From Yponomeuta sedellus (Eukaryota > Arthropoda > Insecta > Lepidoptera > Yponomeutidae), in assembly GCA_934045075.1 (NCBI GenBank), contig OW203722.1:4273264-4337263 (forward strand): 64,000 nucleotides of DNA, in the 5' to 3' direction. Position 1 is the first letter of the stretch; the number at the start of each line of letters is the position of its first letter. This document shows, piece after piece, positions 54,828 through 64,000 of this stretch. The notes under the pieces were generated by a model. The model saw only the letters and a program-made list of their open reading frames with translations, did no database searches and had not been told where the DNA came from. Position numbers and translations under genes: made by a program.

Positions 54828-55260
54828 GTAAGTGTGTGTTGATGACATCGTTCCAAACGCTCCATACACATTTCGGAAGAAATTCTTGATTATGTGATTA
54901 AAACTGACGGACATCTTTCTTTTAAATCTGGTGATCCTATTTGTCGTACCTACTGGAATTTTGGCTGGATATCAATATTTTAACTAATTTGAGGAACATT
55001 TTAATCATGAAAGTAAACGGAAAGTTGCGGAAGTTCGCCTCTGAATTCTATTTATTACTCCTGCGCGAAGCGCAACTTTTTCTTTGACTGCAGTGCAGAC
55101 CGGTTAGGGCACATCGCTAGGAAGCGCACCTCGGCCATTTCCCATCGTCCTCGTCTTCCTTTAACTTTTTATCATCCGCTTCGTTATCTAAAGAAAAAGT
55201 TTCTAATGTCTATGCTTTATGAATACCGAAGGAGCTAATGAATAACGGATGGAATTTTAA
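54828..55260. other. Putative intron sequence
   Basis: Nothing recognised; it lies just after the donor at 54828. Confidence 0.35.
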
Positions 55261-55361
55261 GGTTCAGTATAAATTGCTCGGGAGTTGATGAGCGAGGGCT
55301 GCCGGTGACCGGTTCCCGCGCCTCTTCCGCTGCTTTTTATTCTCTATTACATCATAGACTC

Positions 55362-55679
55362 ATGGAGCGAACCGTGCGTGACCCGCGTGCGTGGGCGCAG
55401 GTGACACGCGAACCAGCCATCCGAACATCCAAGACTCAAGTTCAGTTATACGAGACCCTATTATTTGATTTCTTTTTTCCCAACGTTTTCTATTTGTTCC
55501 GTCGATCCCTTTTTTGCTTGCATCGGGGCGTCTTGGAGCGTTTTAGTTTTTACGTCGGCTCGTCCGGGTGGGGTGAGGGTCGGAGGGGGGCGAGGGTGCT
55601 CCGCCCCCCCCGGCGCGCGCGTCCTCTCCGTCCTTGGTCCGTGCGTTCACCTTGGAGCCGAGCTGCGCACCACAGGTAA
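55362..55679 (+). CDS. Candidate exon 1b, possible but doubtful coding frame
   Basis: ATG at 55362 opens 105 codons (MERTVRDPRAWAQVTREPAI to RSPWSRAAHHR), with an arginine/proline-rich second half from a GC-rich run at 55555-55675. The sequence CACCACAG followed by GTAACG at 55676 is a good splice donor, so this is more likely a leader exon than a complete gene. TTCAGTTATACG near 55441 is a possible TATA-less initiator. The product is not recognised and its composition suggests non-coding DNA. Confidence 0.25.
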   Translation: MERTVRDPRAWAQVTREPAIRTSKTQVQLYETLLFDFFFPNVFYLFRRSLFCLHRGVLERFSFYVGSSGWGEGRRGARVLRPPRRARPLRPWSVRSPWSRAAHHR

Positions 55680-56799
55680 CGAAGTTCCGCGAACTACGTG
55701 ATTTCTATGGCTGTCCGAAAGTGGATCCTGCCTGGTATCTGGCGGGGTCGCTCGCTCGCCTGCCTCTAATCTTACTGGGAATGCTGTAATGAAACACTGC
55801 AGTCCACCCTCGGGCTTAGGACCCCCCTGCAGATCCGTGGCTCCACGTTTACTTTTTACTACGGTATCTAATGTCGTGTTAGGTTTGGCCCAGACTGCCG
55901 CTGGGCGACACTCGACGCGGTGGTCGCGACTTTATTTCTGTGCTGCTCTAATTACCAGACTTGTGCTGCTGAACCTCCCGCGTTGAATTTATTACCTTCG
56001 TTGTTTCTAATTTTGGTATCAAGACACCTAAAGAGGAATCTCCAGCAAGAGGCGAAAAGCAATAAGCGTTAGAATGGACAATTTGTCTCTTGTTCATTGC
56101 AATTATTCATCCGTGTCACTATTATTGCGGCATGATAGAGGAGAGGATTAATCATAAAACGTGGAGAACGGATAGAAAATAGTTACATACTGTGGATACT
56201 TGTAAACAGCCAGCTAGATTCATCATAAAGATCCAGCTTAAATTCCCAAATTACTGAGTGGACCGATCAAATGCCCTCTGGAATGAGTAAGTGTCCAAGT
56301 TTTCTCGGAAAGCTTAAGACAAGAAATAACTTTTTAATTAGTTTCCACGGAAACAAGATAAATGCTTCGAGATAAGACAAATACACGCGACAGGTTACAC
56401 CATTGAAAACTGACGCACACTGTGACACCACCACTATCACAGTTTCTAAGACCGAGGCAAAATACTTTAACGTATTCCCAATACTTTCACATTCACAGAA
56501 TCTTTACGGTTCGGATGATTTAGTGCCTCGAATGTTTATTGTGGTTTACAACAGAATATTTCTCCGAGGTTGTGGCTGTTTTAGTACTTTCAGTGCCAGT
56601 GCATGCTCGGCGTAGTCGGTTCGTTCACCTCCCCCTGTCATAATATTAATCACGTCATTTAGCCCTTCAGCTGCACCAGGGATTACGTTAAGATTAACAA
56701 GTTCCACGTACCAGAGCTAAACTTTACCAATTCCAATGAAATTCTCGGCCAAACTAGAGCTGCTGGTAATCTTATCGCATCAGAGACCGGACATAGGAA
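55680..56799. other. Unassigned sequence between candidate first exons
   Basis: GC-rich to about 55990 and AT-richer after that. Frames at 55789-55986 and 56403-56615 are not supported. Confidence 0.35.
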
Positions 56800-57305
56800 G
56801 GGCATTAAATTTTCGAGCGATCGTCGAGCTGTGTTCGCGCGGCCCGAAACCGGTCGGCCGTCCGTAAATAATGGATTAGAGGTGGTGCGGGGCTGGCGGG
56901 CGGCGCGGGGGCACGCACCGGCTTGCGCGCGCAGGGCGGCGGGGAAGCGCGGGGACTGCGCCCTGTCAGCTGTTGCGCGCTTCGGGACCGCTCACTGCCG
57001 CCAGTGCATCCGCGTCGATAGCGCGCGCTCGACGCTCGTCTCCCCCCGCCAGTGTGTGTGTGCCAGTGCTGTGACAACAATTTGTTACTATACCATGTTG
57101 TGCTGTGTGTGACCACCATGCCACGGATGTGCAGTGCTCTCGTCGCGAGGAGCTGACCGCAGGCGATGAGAAGTTATGTTACGACACCGACCGAGGTGAT
57201 TATCCCCGCCGACCTCGGAAACTCGGAGCCCTGCATGCATTAGGACCACCGAAACTGGTGATTCTATCTCTACTTTGTGCGTTCCGTCGCAGTCGTAGCT
57301 CCCGG
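56800..57305 (+). other. CpG-rich candidate 5' untranslated exon 1c
   Basis: Bases 56820-57060 are the most CpG-dense stretch in the window, without a TATA box. ATGs at 57095, 57118 (good context ACCACCATG) and 57167 open only 5, 12 and 25 codons. GTAGCTCCCG followed by GTAAGCG gives a strong donor at 57306. The pattern fits a long regulated leader exon of a developmental gene. Longer frames that start with GTG are not eukaryotic starts and are ignored. Confidence 0.45.
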
Positions 57306-59629
57306 TAAGCGTCAGGACCCCAAGTTTGGTGAATTTGCCACTTTTTTTTCGGGATAGCACAAAAAAGTATGGAGTGAAAAAGGTTGTGTTTTTTCGACAG
57401 AATTTTAACAATGGCCAGCGCCCTTTGCGAAGGGGAATTATTATATCCAGTTTGGCTTCAGACTGTATGTGTTTTTTCGTGAAGTTTTTTTCACTCACGT
57501 GGGAACTTATTTTTGGAACCCGTTGGTGCAACATAAAAAATAGCTTTCTGATTTACCAATCAACATTATATATTTATATAGCGGAAGCAAGCATGACAAA
57601 ACGAATAGGCAACATTAAATAAGTACGTAATATAATGTCAATAAAGAATACAATTAATTTGTTAAAATATATTAAATTAGATAAGGACTCTTCATTGTAC
57701 ATACCAGGAAACAAAATAAATTAAAAGGCTTACATTATCTAAGTTTTGCCGGATACAATAGATTACTCTATTACAAGAGTACCTACAAATATTACTGAAA
57801 TAAGAATGAGAATTCCTGTTCGCGTAGTTTATGGTCTAACAAACTTTGATATTAAAATAATAACGCATTTCTGCGGCTTCGTATTAGGTAAATTTTAGTA
57901 AGAAATTGCAATAACACTGTGTACGCAACGTATATTCCATTGCACGATCTATGGGTTTTCCTTGATATATAAAGGTGGAAACTCCGCAAAATCTGACTCC
58001 AAAGTGAATTACATGCAGTCTGATTAAGCGAATTAATTAAATAACATACGTTTCAACATAGTAATCTGTATTATTTGTATATCGCGGATCGTCAATTAAG
58101 ATGTTCGATACGACGCGCGCTTGTAGGTACTATGTACTTTGACTTTACTCTTTTTTAACCTTTTCTGCTATGAACTGTAAAAGTATCCGTGGCCTTTTCA
58201 TGCAACAACTTCTTCAACCTGATAATGATGTCCATCATCGTCGTCGTCTTCCATTCTTATTAAACTGTCCATTGTATTACCTTTAACAGTCTCTTAAAGG
58301 CAGGCGTTTTTCTGCGTAAACGCCTTATAGAAGTCTGTAGCGAACAGGTGAAACAACACCTTGTAGTTGACCTTCCGGTCTTGTAGTAAAGTTATCAACT
58401 TATTATTAGTCATTGGTGTCTGTTGGTTATTCAACGTTGTGTTCAGCATTAGTAATGGTCGACAGGAAACCATTCTGTTTCTTGGTATTTCCGTAGGAAT
58501 TAAAGGACTTAGTTTCCACCGTAATGAATCATAAAGTTAAACCGTAATTCTAAACTGCGTAAGCATTATATCTGGTAAAGCTTCAACTGATTCAGTACTC
58601 AGTATTCAGTAAATTGCATATTTGCATACCTAATGACCTTGCTTTTCATTAAGCTCTGCTTTCTTTTCGTTGTGGATGTATCTTCAAAAAATATATTTAT
58701 TTAGGTCAACCAACAGGCAATAAAACAATACAATCACAGAAAAAAAAGCACACATGAAAGGGTAATTCCTCTCGCATTTATATAATGTATGCGTCTAAAA
58801 TTTAGCAAAACTGTAGGGCACAGTAATCCAACGTAAAGATAATAAATCTTAATCTTCAATAGAAAGATAAAATAAAGAAAATCTTGTATATTCATTGTGC
58901 GCAATATTGTGTAGTACTATGTAGCTAAATATTTAAAATTGTAACATTTATGACTTTCAATTACACCAAAGCAACATTTTAACTGCAATGTTAGAAGTTT
59001 TAACTAGTTACCTTGACTTTGCTAAGAAGTTATGCTGTAACAAGAAAGCCCTACCACAATCTATTATTCTCGAAAAACTTCCCAGAAGTAATATTATTAG
59101 CTGTGAAATTTTATGACATAACGGTTAAGGCTATTTAATAATTCTATGATTCTCATTAACATTCGTCTTTAAAATAAAATATAAACATCACAAGTGCACT
59201 GAACTAAAGTCACCTTCAATTTGATACTCTATCACATTTTCGTGTAGTCTATATGATTAGTCTATATGCGTATGACGCCAGCATATTATTATATGGATAT
59301 TGTCGATACGACCTCTATGGAGTTTACCTGTGTACGGCAGTTATTTATTCCTGACATATTCTATTTCAAAGCATTGGGTTTCACTCTTTTTTGTCCATTT
59401 CGTTATTGACCATTTAAAGCACGCCGTCGGAAGCCTTTTGTCCCTCAGTTTTAGTTATTTGCTGAACTTTTACAACATCAACTGCGACACTTAACTATTG
59501 GTTCCTTTTTTGTTTCCATTCAAGCTAAATTGCCTTTTCAAAAAATGTTCCGTGCTAACTTTATCCTATTTCTATATGCTAAAATTTCCATCTAAATTCA
59601 GCTTGGCTCTCGAATTTTAAGCCAGGTCT
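57306..59629. other. Unassigned AT-rich sequence, possibly intronic
   Basis: Frames at 57088-57534 (minus) and 57326-57622 (plus) overlap and have no domains. GATATATAAAGG near 57965 resembles a TATA box, but no gene follows. Confidence 0.4.
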
Positions 59630-60030
59630 TTAATTAGTAGAATGATTGCAGTAATATCTATGCACCCCAGTCTCGTTGGATGGCTGGTTGCATCGCTGCA
59701 TCAAGCGCTTAACGTGATTTAAAAGCAATCTCGACATCTCTCGTTCAATTTCCGCACGAAATGCCCGACTTGGCACGGTCTCATCGGTTAGATGCATCAA
59801 CTTCGAAGATTTCCGACTAATCTCATCAATTCTGCTCATGTGAGTAAATTCCCATCGACTCTATTCTTTTCATAATTTTCAGTAATCATTATGATGTGAT
59901 CAACAACTTTGACTATCTGTTCTAAACTTTCGCGTTTTCCCATTGTGACGCGCTGCTCAGGATTAAGTACGTCATTTATAAAGTTATTGTGTAAATTGTC
60001 TGTATTAATGACGCGTTGAAAACGTGTCAT
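59630..60030 (-). pseudogene. Two overlapping frames that may be one frameshifted gene
   Basis: On the minus strand a frame from an ATG at 60030 (MTRFQRVINTDNLHNNFIND and KRESLEQIVKVVDHIIMITE) ends at 59836. It overlaps by the four bases ATGA with the next frame from 59839 (MSRIDEISRKSSKLMHLTDE and RAFRAEIEREMSRLLLNHVK) ending at 59630. Both have balanced, helix-prone composition with charged repeats. Together they give about 133 codons and look like one gene with a one-step shift, or a chance pair. No family is recognised. Confidence 0.3.
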
Positions 60031-60811
60031 TAATACAGCTGGTACAACATCGGTAAAAAAGTAGAATAACTTGAAATACTAGAAAAATACTTGGATAGGG
60101 TCTTGAAATCTGCAATCAAGAGTTAATAACATCCATTTGTCTTTACGAGTTTTTTGTCCCCTGGTAACTTCAAAATCCGGTTTTTGGTGCGTAACTTCCG
60201 AACAGTTTTTCTCTTGGCGCAAATGTAGGAAGAGCTTTTTATATGTTTCTCAATGTTTCGTTTTTATATGCCTAATAGTTTTATTTTTTCTTTTAGCTTT
60301 CAGTTCTTGTTAAAAGATCACACAATACACATACATCCAATATTGTGGTCGATGGGGCGTCTAAATTTTGTTCAACCTTTTACCGCCTGTCTAGGCTTAT
60401 CGGATTTGACATTCATAAGGCTCAGTTTTATTGGTAACCAACTATTGTTGCAATAATGAAATTGATCATAAATAAACATAATGTAAACAAACCTAGCTTG
60501 TTAACGAGCGTATAATAAAAAAAACGTATAGTACGTTTGAAAATTTTATAGGTATTCTTTCACTAAAGAACTGTTTTATTAGTTCTTCAATTGCGATCCA
60601 CAACACAGTCATTAAATAAATCCACTCTGTGCCGACGCATGCTAAGTTAACACAACATAATATCTAATGAATCGCCATGTCTGTTGACTTTATATAAAAC
60701 AATTGGTTTGCCTATTTTGGAACGTAACTTCATAATTATCTTTTGTAATTTTTGCCGAGGGTAGTAAACTAACCGTTAATGCTTTCTAAAAGACGCCTGT
60801 CACCTCAGTCA
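60031..60811. other. Unassigned AT-rich sequence
   Basis: The plus-strand frame at 60253-60456 has no recognised domain. Confidence 0.4.
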
Positions 60812-60905
60812 GTCCGAGACCACGGCACCTGAAAAAGTGCCGAAACGTCGGAAAAATTGTAAAAATGTAATAAACGAGCATAAATCCGTCTAAAAACAGT
60901 TTTAG
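60812..60905 (-). mobile_element. Fold-back element family G2
   Basis: The reverse complement of 38565-38680 with few changes: CGAGACCACGGCACCTG, AAAAAGTGCCGAAACGTCGG, AATAAACGAGCATAAATCCG. Confidence 0.65.
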
Positions 60906-61329
60906 TTATGATTTTAGAAGTTGTCAACTTGGATCCATAATATACAGTTTATACTTTCGTACGTCCTGAGAATACCATAAACATGTTTCCGACGTTTTAA
61001 TACTGAGCATATCAAGACGATATTGTAATGAAGACAAACATGAACTGGGTGAATGACCGCACGCTGTTTCAATTGTATCTCGTCGATATAACTCCATAGT
61101 AGTATCAGCCACTCAGGATGATAGGACATTAGCTAAAAATACGTGAGGGAGTGGCGCGTGTAGTTCGAATGGCGATTGGCTCGCGATCTGGTAATAAACA
61201 CTATCAAAGACAGATGAGTCGATCACACTTCTCATCTATCTCATCGTGTCGTACTAGACTGAAGTTTTCTTGATGTTTACTGGGCTCACCAAATATTTTT
61301 GCTTATATTCTAAATAGATATTGTTATGT
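60906..61329. other. Unassigned sequence
   Basis: Two overlapping minus-strand frames at 60914-61129 have no recognised features. Confidence 0.4.
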
Positions 61330-61390
61330 TCCTCAGGGAAGAGACCCGTGCCCCTCGATGGGGACATAATGGGTTGTTGATGATGGTGGA
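61330..61390 (+). mobile_element. 5S-derived SINE, 3' end fragment
   Basis: GGGAAGAGACCCGTGCCCCT, CGATGGGGACATAATGGGTT and a (GATGAT)-like tail match the SINE 3' end. Confidence 0.65.
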
Positions 61391-61420
61391 GATATTCTAG
61401 AAGAATTTATTATTAAAATT

Positions 61421-61642
61421 TTAGATGCAGTTTGTCGCGGTAGCATGACCAATCGATACCAATGAACACGTCCGCATTATCGTGTACCGGATTATGCTTC
61501 TTGCCTGCTGTGCTCTATTTTGCTGATGAGACCGAAAGCATATAAACTCAGCGCTAACCATATCAATTTCCGTGCCAGAAATTTCACTAAAACTTTTCAA
61601 TTGAACTAATCTTACGGTTTCCTCATTTCCCTCATTCGCCAT
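61421..61642 (-). CDS. Candidate small ORF, unrecognised
   Basis: ATG at 61642 in good context (GCTATGGCG) opens 73 codons: MANEGNEETVRLVQLKSFSE, ISGTEIDMVSAEFICFRSHQ and QQARSIIRYTIMRTCSLV. The composition is protein-like. GTATCG after TTCATTG near 61462 is a weak donor. There is no known domain, and it may be an exon or a transposon piece. Confidence 0.25.
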   Translation of the reverse strand: MANEGNEETVRLVQLKSFSEISGTEIDMVSAEFICFRSHQQNRAQQARSIIRYTIMRTCSLVSIGHATATNCI

Positions 61643-62004
61643 AGCTTTTCCCTAAACTAACAAACTTTAACCATAATTACCCTTTTATTACCACTATTCA
61701 GATCGGAAACGTTAATTAACGCTAATGTGTCGCGATGGCTCTTCATACATAACACTCATTACGGCCCCGTATAATCTACTAAAATAACAGGCGGATGTTA
61801 CGCCATATCGCTACTTTAATCTTTGCCTATCAAACGGCCTCTGCCTCGTATGTAAGAAATATACAGTTTCTGTGCTGTTTGTATGTTATCATATCATGCA
61901 GTTATATTCAATCTCGGCAAGTACCTTCTTATCTTTTTTGTATTTCCCTTTAGACGCCTGGTAATATTCTGTATTCTATTGCTTAAACGTTCTATTGCTG
62001 AAGC
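61643..62004. other. Unassigned sequence
   Basis: Nothing recognised. Confidence 0.45.
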
Positions 62005-62343
62005 ACTCGTGGCCTAGTAGAACCGAGTGATTGGAATCAATCACTAAGGTTAAGCAGCAACAGGGGCGGTCAGGTGCTGCTGGATGGGCAACCATCCCGT
62101 GACTATACCGCTTGTGGCATTTTTTTGAACCATTCCGTGCTACCCAAGACACGTTAAGCCGTTGATGCCGTGTTAGAGGCCTTATAGGCGGCTTGATAAC
62201 ATCTGACAGAAAGGCCCGCCCGCCACTGTCTTATAATCTTACACCAACGTGGACTTGCCCCCCGTGGTGGAGTATGGCCTAACCTTCCTGCGATGCAGAA
62301 AGAGACCCGTGCCCCAGCAGTGGGGAGGTACAAAGGGTTGATA

Positions 62344-62345
<2 letters not shown>
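62005..62345 (+). mobile_element. 5S-derived SINE, complete or nearly so
   Basis: The head follows 5S rRNA: GTGATTGGAATCAATCACT, then AAGGTTAAGCAGC (62046-62058; 5S has GAAGTTAAGC), then GGTCAGGTGCTGCTGGATGG and GGATGGGCAACCATCCC (62082-62098; 5S has GGATGGGTGACCGCC). These are the two halves of the 5S internal promoter. The body has TTAAGCCGTTGATGCC and CTTGATAACATCTGACAG, then the end block GAGACCCGTGCCCCAGCAGT and AAAGGGTTGATA. A (CA)n run follows. Confidence 0.82.
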
Positions 62346-62375
<30 letters not shown>

Positions 62376-62402
62376 CCTGACACACCCTTACATACACACA
62401 CA
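62343..62402. repeat. (CA)n microsatellite
   Basis: An interrupted CA run directly after the 5S SINE, probably grown from its tail. Confidence 0.9.
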
Positions 62403-62513
62403 TAGATTAAACGTTCCTTTATATTCCAGATCACCTAATTTTTTTCCCATTTTTAATTTTTCCTCAAAACGAACCAGCAAAGGTAAAAAAATACGAAAAA
62501 TATGTATCCTTAC

Positions 62514-62739
62514 CACGGATCGTTAGTTTTTTTGCGTATCGTTTCAGTCCTATTAGCATGATGGACGTAGAGATGCTATCGCGGTTTCCAGACTGATCGA
62601 ACATGAGGGTAATTTGTGGTCGGGCAACGAACCTGGCCTTTGACGGCCGGCCCTTGAGAACCCGCATAGAAATTGTCCATAGAGAGATTAATATCGCTCC
62701 GTGTATTATGCTTTCTTTCAATGACCCCAGTTTGTTTTC
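62514..62739 (-). CDS. Candidate internal coding exon, unrecognised protein
   Basis: On the minus strand an open frame lies between an AG at 62741-62740 (ATCGGATAG) and a strong donor (CCGTG then GTAAGG, intron from 62513). The product reads KLGSLKESIIHGAILISLWT, ISMRVLKGRPSKARFVARPQ, ITLMFDQSGNRDSISTSIML and IGLKRYAKKLTIR. This is well-mixed sequence with a hydrophobic stretch (IIHGAILISLWTI) that could be a membrane segment. It has no in-frame ATG at the start and ends in phase 1, as an internal exon would. The acceptor lacks a good pyrimidine tract. I do not recognise the protein. Among the coding candidates here it looks most like a real host exon. Confidence 0.4.
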
Positions 62740-63635
62740 CTATCCGATTTGTTTAACTTTGAATATACCTAAATTTTTTTTTATTTTAAATTTTGATCAC
62801 AATCCAATGTTAAAAACTGGTCTAATTAAAAAGTAATATTTTATTGAGAAACAGTTTCATCTTCATGACTTCTGCGATATTGATTTAAAGACGTCCTAAT
62901 AAAAATGCTCATTTTTGTTGCGTGTTTCAAGTTACACTTTTTGTACGACTGTCGGAGATGGCCATATTTGGCCACCACCCTTTAAGTTTTCATTGATTTA
63001 TTAATACTAAGTTGTATTTTAGTTTTTATTGGATCATACATCACTTTGAGTTAAAAAGTTCAGGTGATATTGCTTATATGTATTACTTAATTACCGATCT
63101 AACAAACTGTCCGCAAAAATCTTGGCTGTTCTCTATTTCTGGTTACTTCAGCGTGTATTCCGCCCCCTTATCTATTTACTCGCCACACAACAAAATCAAT
63201 TAACTTGTCATTAAACAATCATCGAAGTGTGTCAAGAGTGCATGCGGTGTGCAATTTTATCATCATCATAATCGTCACAGTCGCAGTTAATCAGCGTGCG
63301 TGTTGCATCTGTAGCCTCGCTCGTCGCACTAAGGTCATAAGCCTCTGTTACTATCGATTTGCTCACTCTGTTAAAAGTTAGGTTTTCTTTCTTTCCAACT
63401 CTCGCTCTAACGTCATTGGCAATATTTCTATTGAATTAGAAGCCCTAATGTGTGTCATAACGATTTTTTGAAGTGTGAATTAACAAATTTTTACACACCC
63501 GTTACTTGGCAAAAACCATTTCAAGCTATTTGACCAATTTAAATCAGTAAATGTCAGCTGTAATAAGCTGTAGGCATAATGGACAATGAATAGTATTTCT
63601 CGCTAGTCTGGCGATTCTCATACGTTGTTATACAT
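62740..63635. other. Unassigned AT-rich sequence
   Basis: Possibly intron upstream of the minus-strand exon. Nothing else is recognised. Confidence 0.4.
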
Positions 63636-63867
63636 TAAACGGCTCTAATCGCGATTATTTATTAGTTTACAATGTAATTACCTTAATTCCCGACGACGTT
63701 TCGGCAACGTTCCAGTTGCCGTAGTTACGGGGTAGATTGAAGCGGCGAGTACTGTCAAACATTGCCGAAACGTCGGGAATTAAAGTAATTACTATTGGTT
63801 GCCATCAAACCTTAAAAAAAAGGTAATTACGTTTTTCCTAATGAATAATCGCGATCACACCCGTTTA
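63636..63867. mobile_element. Fold-back element family G1, both ends present (232 bp)
   Basis: The ends TAAACGGCTCTAATCGCGAT and ATCGCGATCACACCCGTTTA are imperfect inverted repeats. Inside, GTAATTACC and GTAATTACG, and CGACGTTTCGGCAACGTT and GCCGAAACGTCGGGAATT, are also mirrored, so nearly the whole element folds back. Half-elements lie at 3803-3955 and 17375-17484. No coding capacity. Confidence 0.75.
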
Positions 63868-64000
63868 TATACAACTATAGACATACAAATCTGAACGAAG
63901 CGACCACATCTGCAATGAGTTGCATACTGCAACAACCTTGTATCGAATGCGAAGCGCGTGATGCGTTGTAATGACATATCGCTGCAGCCTTCGACGCGGC

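Noticed and set aside
57105..57308. A 67-codon frame within the CpG-rich exon
   Set aside because: It begins with GTG rather than ATG. The ATGs in the exon open only short frames.
60812..60905. Possible hammerhead ribozyme, because of CCGAAACGTC next to a short stem
   Set aside because: The required CTGANGA core is absent in all five copies, so only the GAAAC-like half is present.

Overview
The window is eukaryotic, AT-rich intergenic and intronic DNA, most likely from a moth or butterfly (Lepidoptera). The organism call rests on the repeats: 5'-truncated RTE elements ending in (TGA)n, a LINE family ending in TTTCATTTCATTTC, tRNA-headed SINEs, a 5S-rRNA-headed SINE, and short inverted-repeat elements with GTTTCGGCA cores, as I know them from lepidopteran genomes. 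No complete conventional protein gene could be read. Almost every long open frame is a retrotransposon fragment or an accident of a simple repeat.

Layout. 0-9.5 kb: mariner relic, SINEs, a 0.9-kb minisatellite, an RTE 3' end, a long AAAT microsatellite, a LINE copy, then on the minus strand a heat-shock-type promoter (perfect heat-shock element, TATA box, initiator) with a possible short first coding exon. 9.5-29 kb: mostly unrecognised sequence with scattered SINE/LINE pieces, a TATA/initiator pair at 11.7 kb and weak exon candidates at 13.1, 20.5 and 25.1 kb. 29-47 kb: the richest repeat territory, with LINEs, 5S SINEs, a seven-copy hairpin satellite, a perfect 392-bp tandem duplication and a 1.66-kb multimeric inverted SINE array inserted as one unit. 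47-54 kb: mostly unique, with a possible secreted-peptide exon (50.2 kb) and a hAT-type MITE (51.4 kb). 54.6-57.3 kb: three plus-strand candidate non-coding first exons, two of them CpG-rich, each ending at a GTA-type splice donor, suggesting alternative promoters of a gene whose coding part lies to the right. 57-64 kb: low-GC sequence with a few unrecognised minus-strand coding candidates, a 5S SINE and fold-back elements.

The most unusual system is a tRNA-headed SINE family found here in seven places. Six of the seven insertions carry an inverted segment. Wherever the inverted part can be read it begins at the same sequence (TTTAAAAACC), and the opposite end is a forward A-rich tail. Two insertions have perfect target-site duplications of 12 and 13 bp. 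One insertion contains four inverted plus two forward 309-bp units between a single 13-bp duplication. This fits target-primed insertion with a fixed second priming site, and for that copy a multimeric or circular template. That mechanism is inference; the arrangement and duplications are read directly.

Gene-level calls (promoters, first exons, coding exons) rest on motif reading only and are given modest confidence. No homology search, RNA evidence or repeat library was available.
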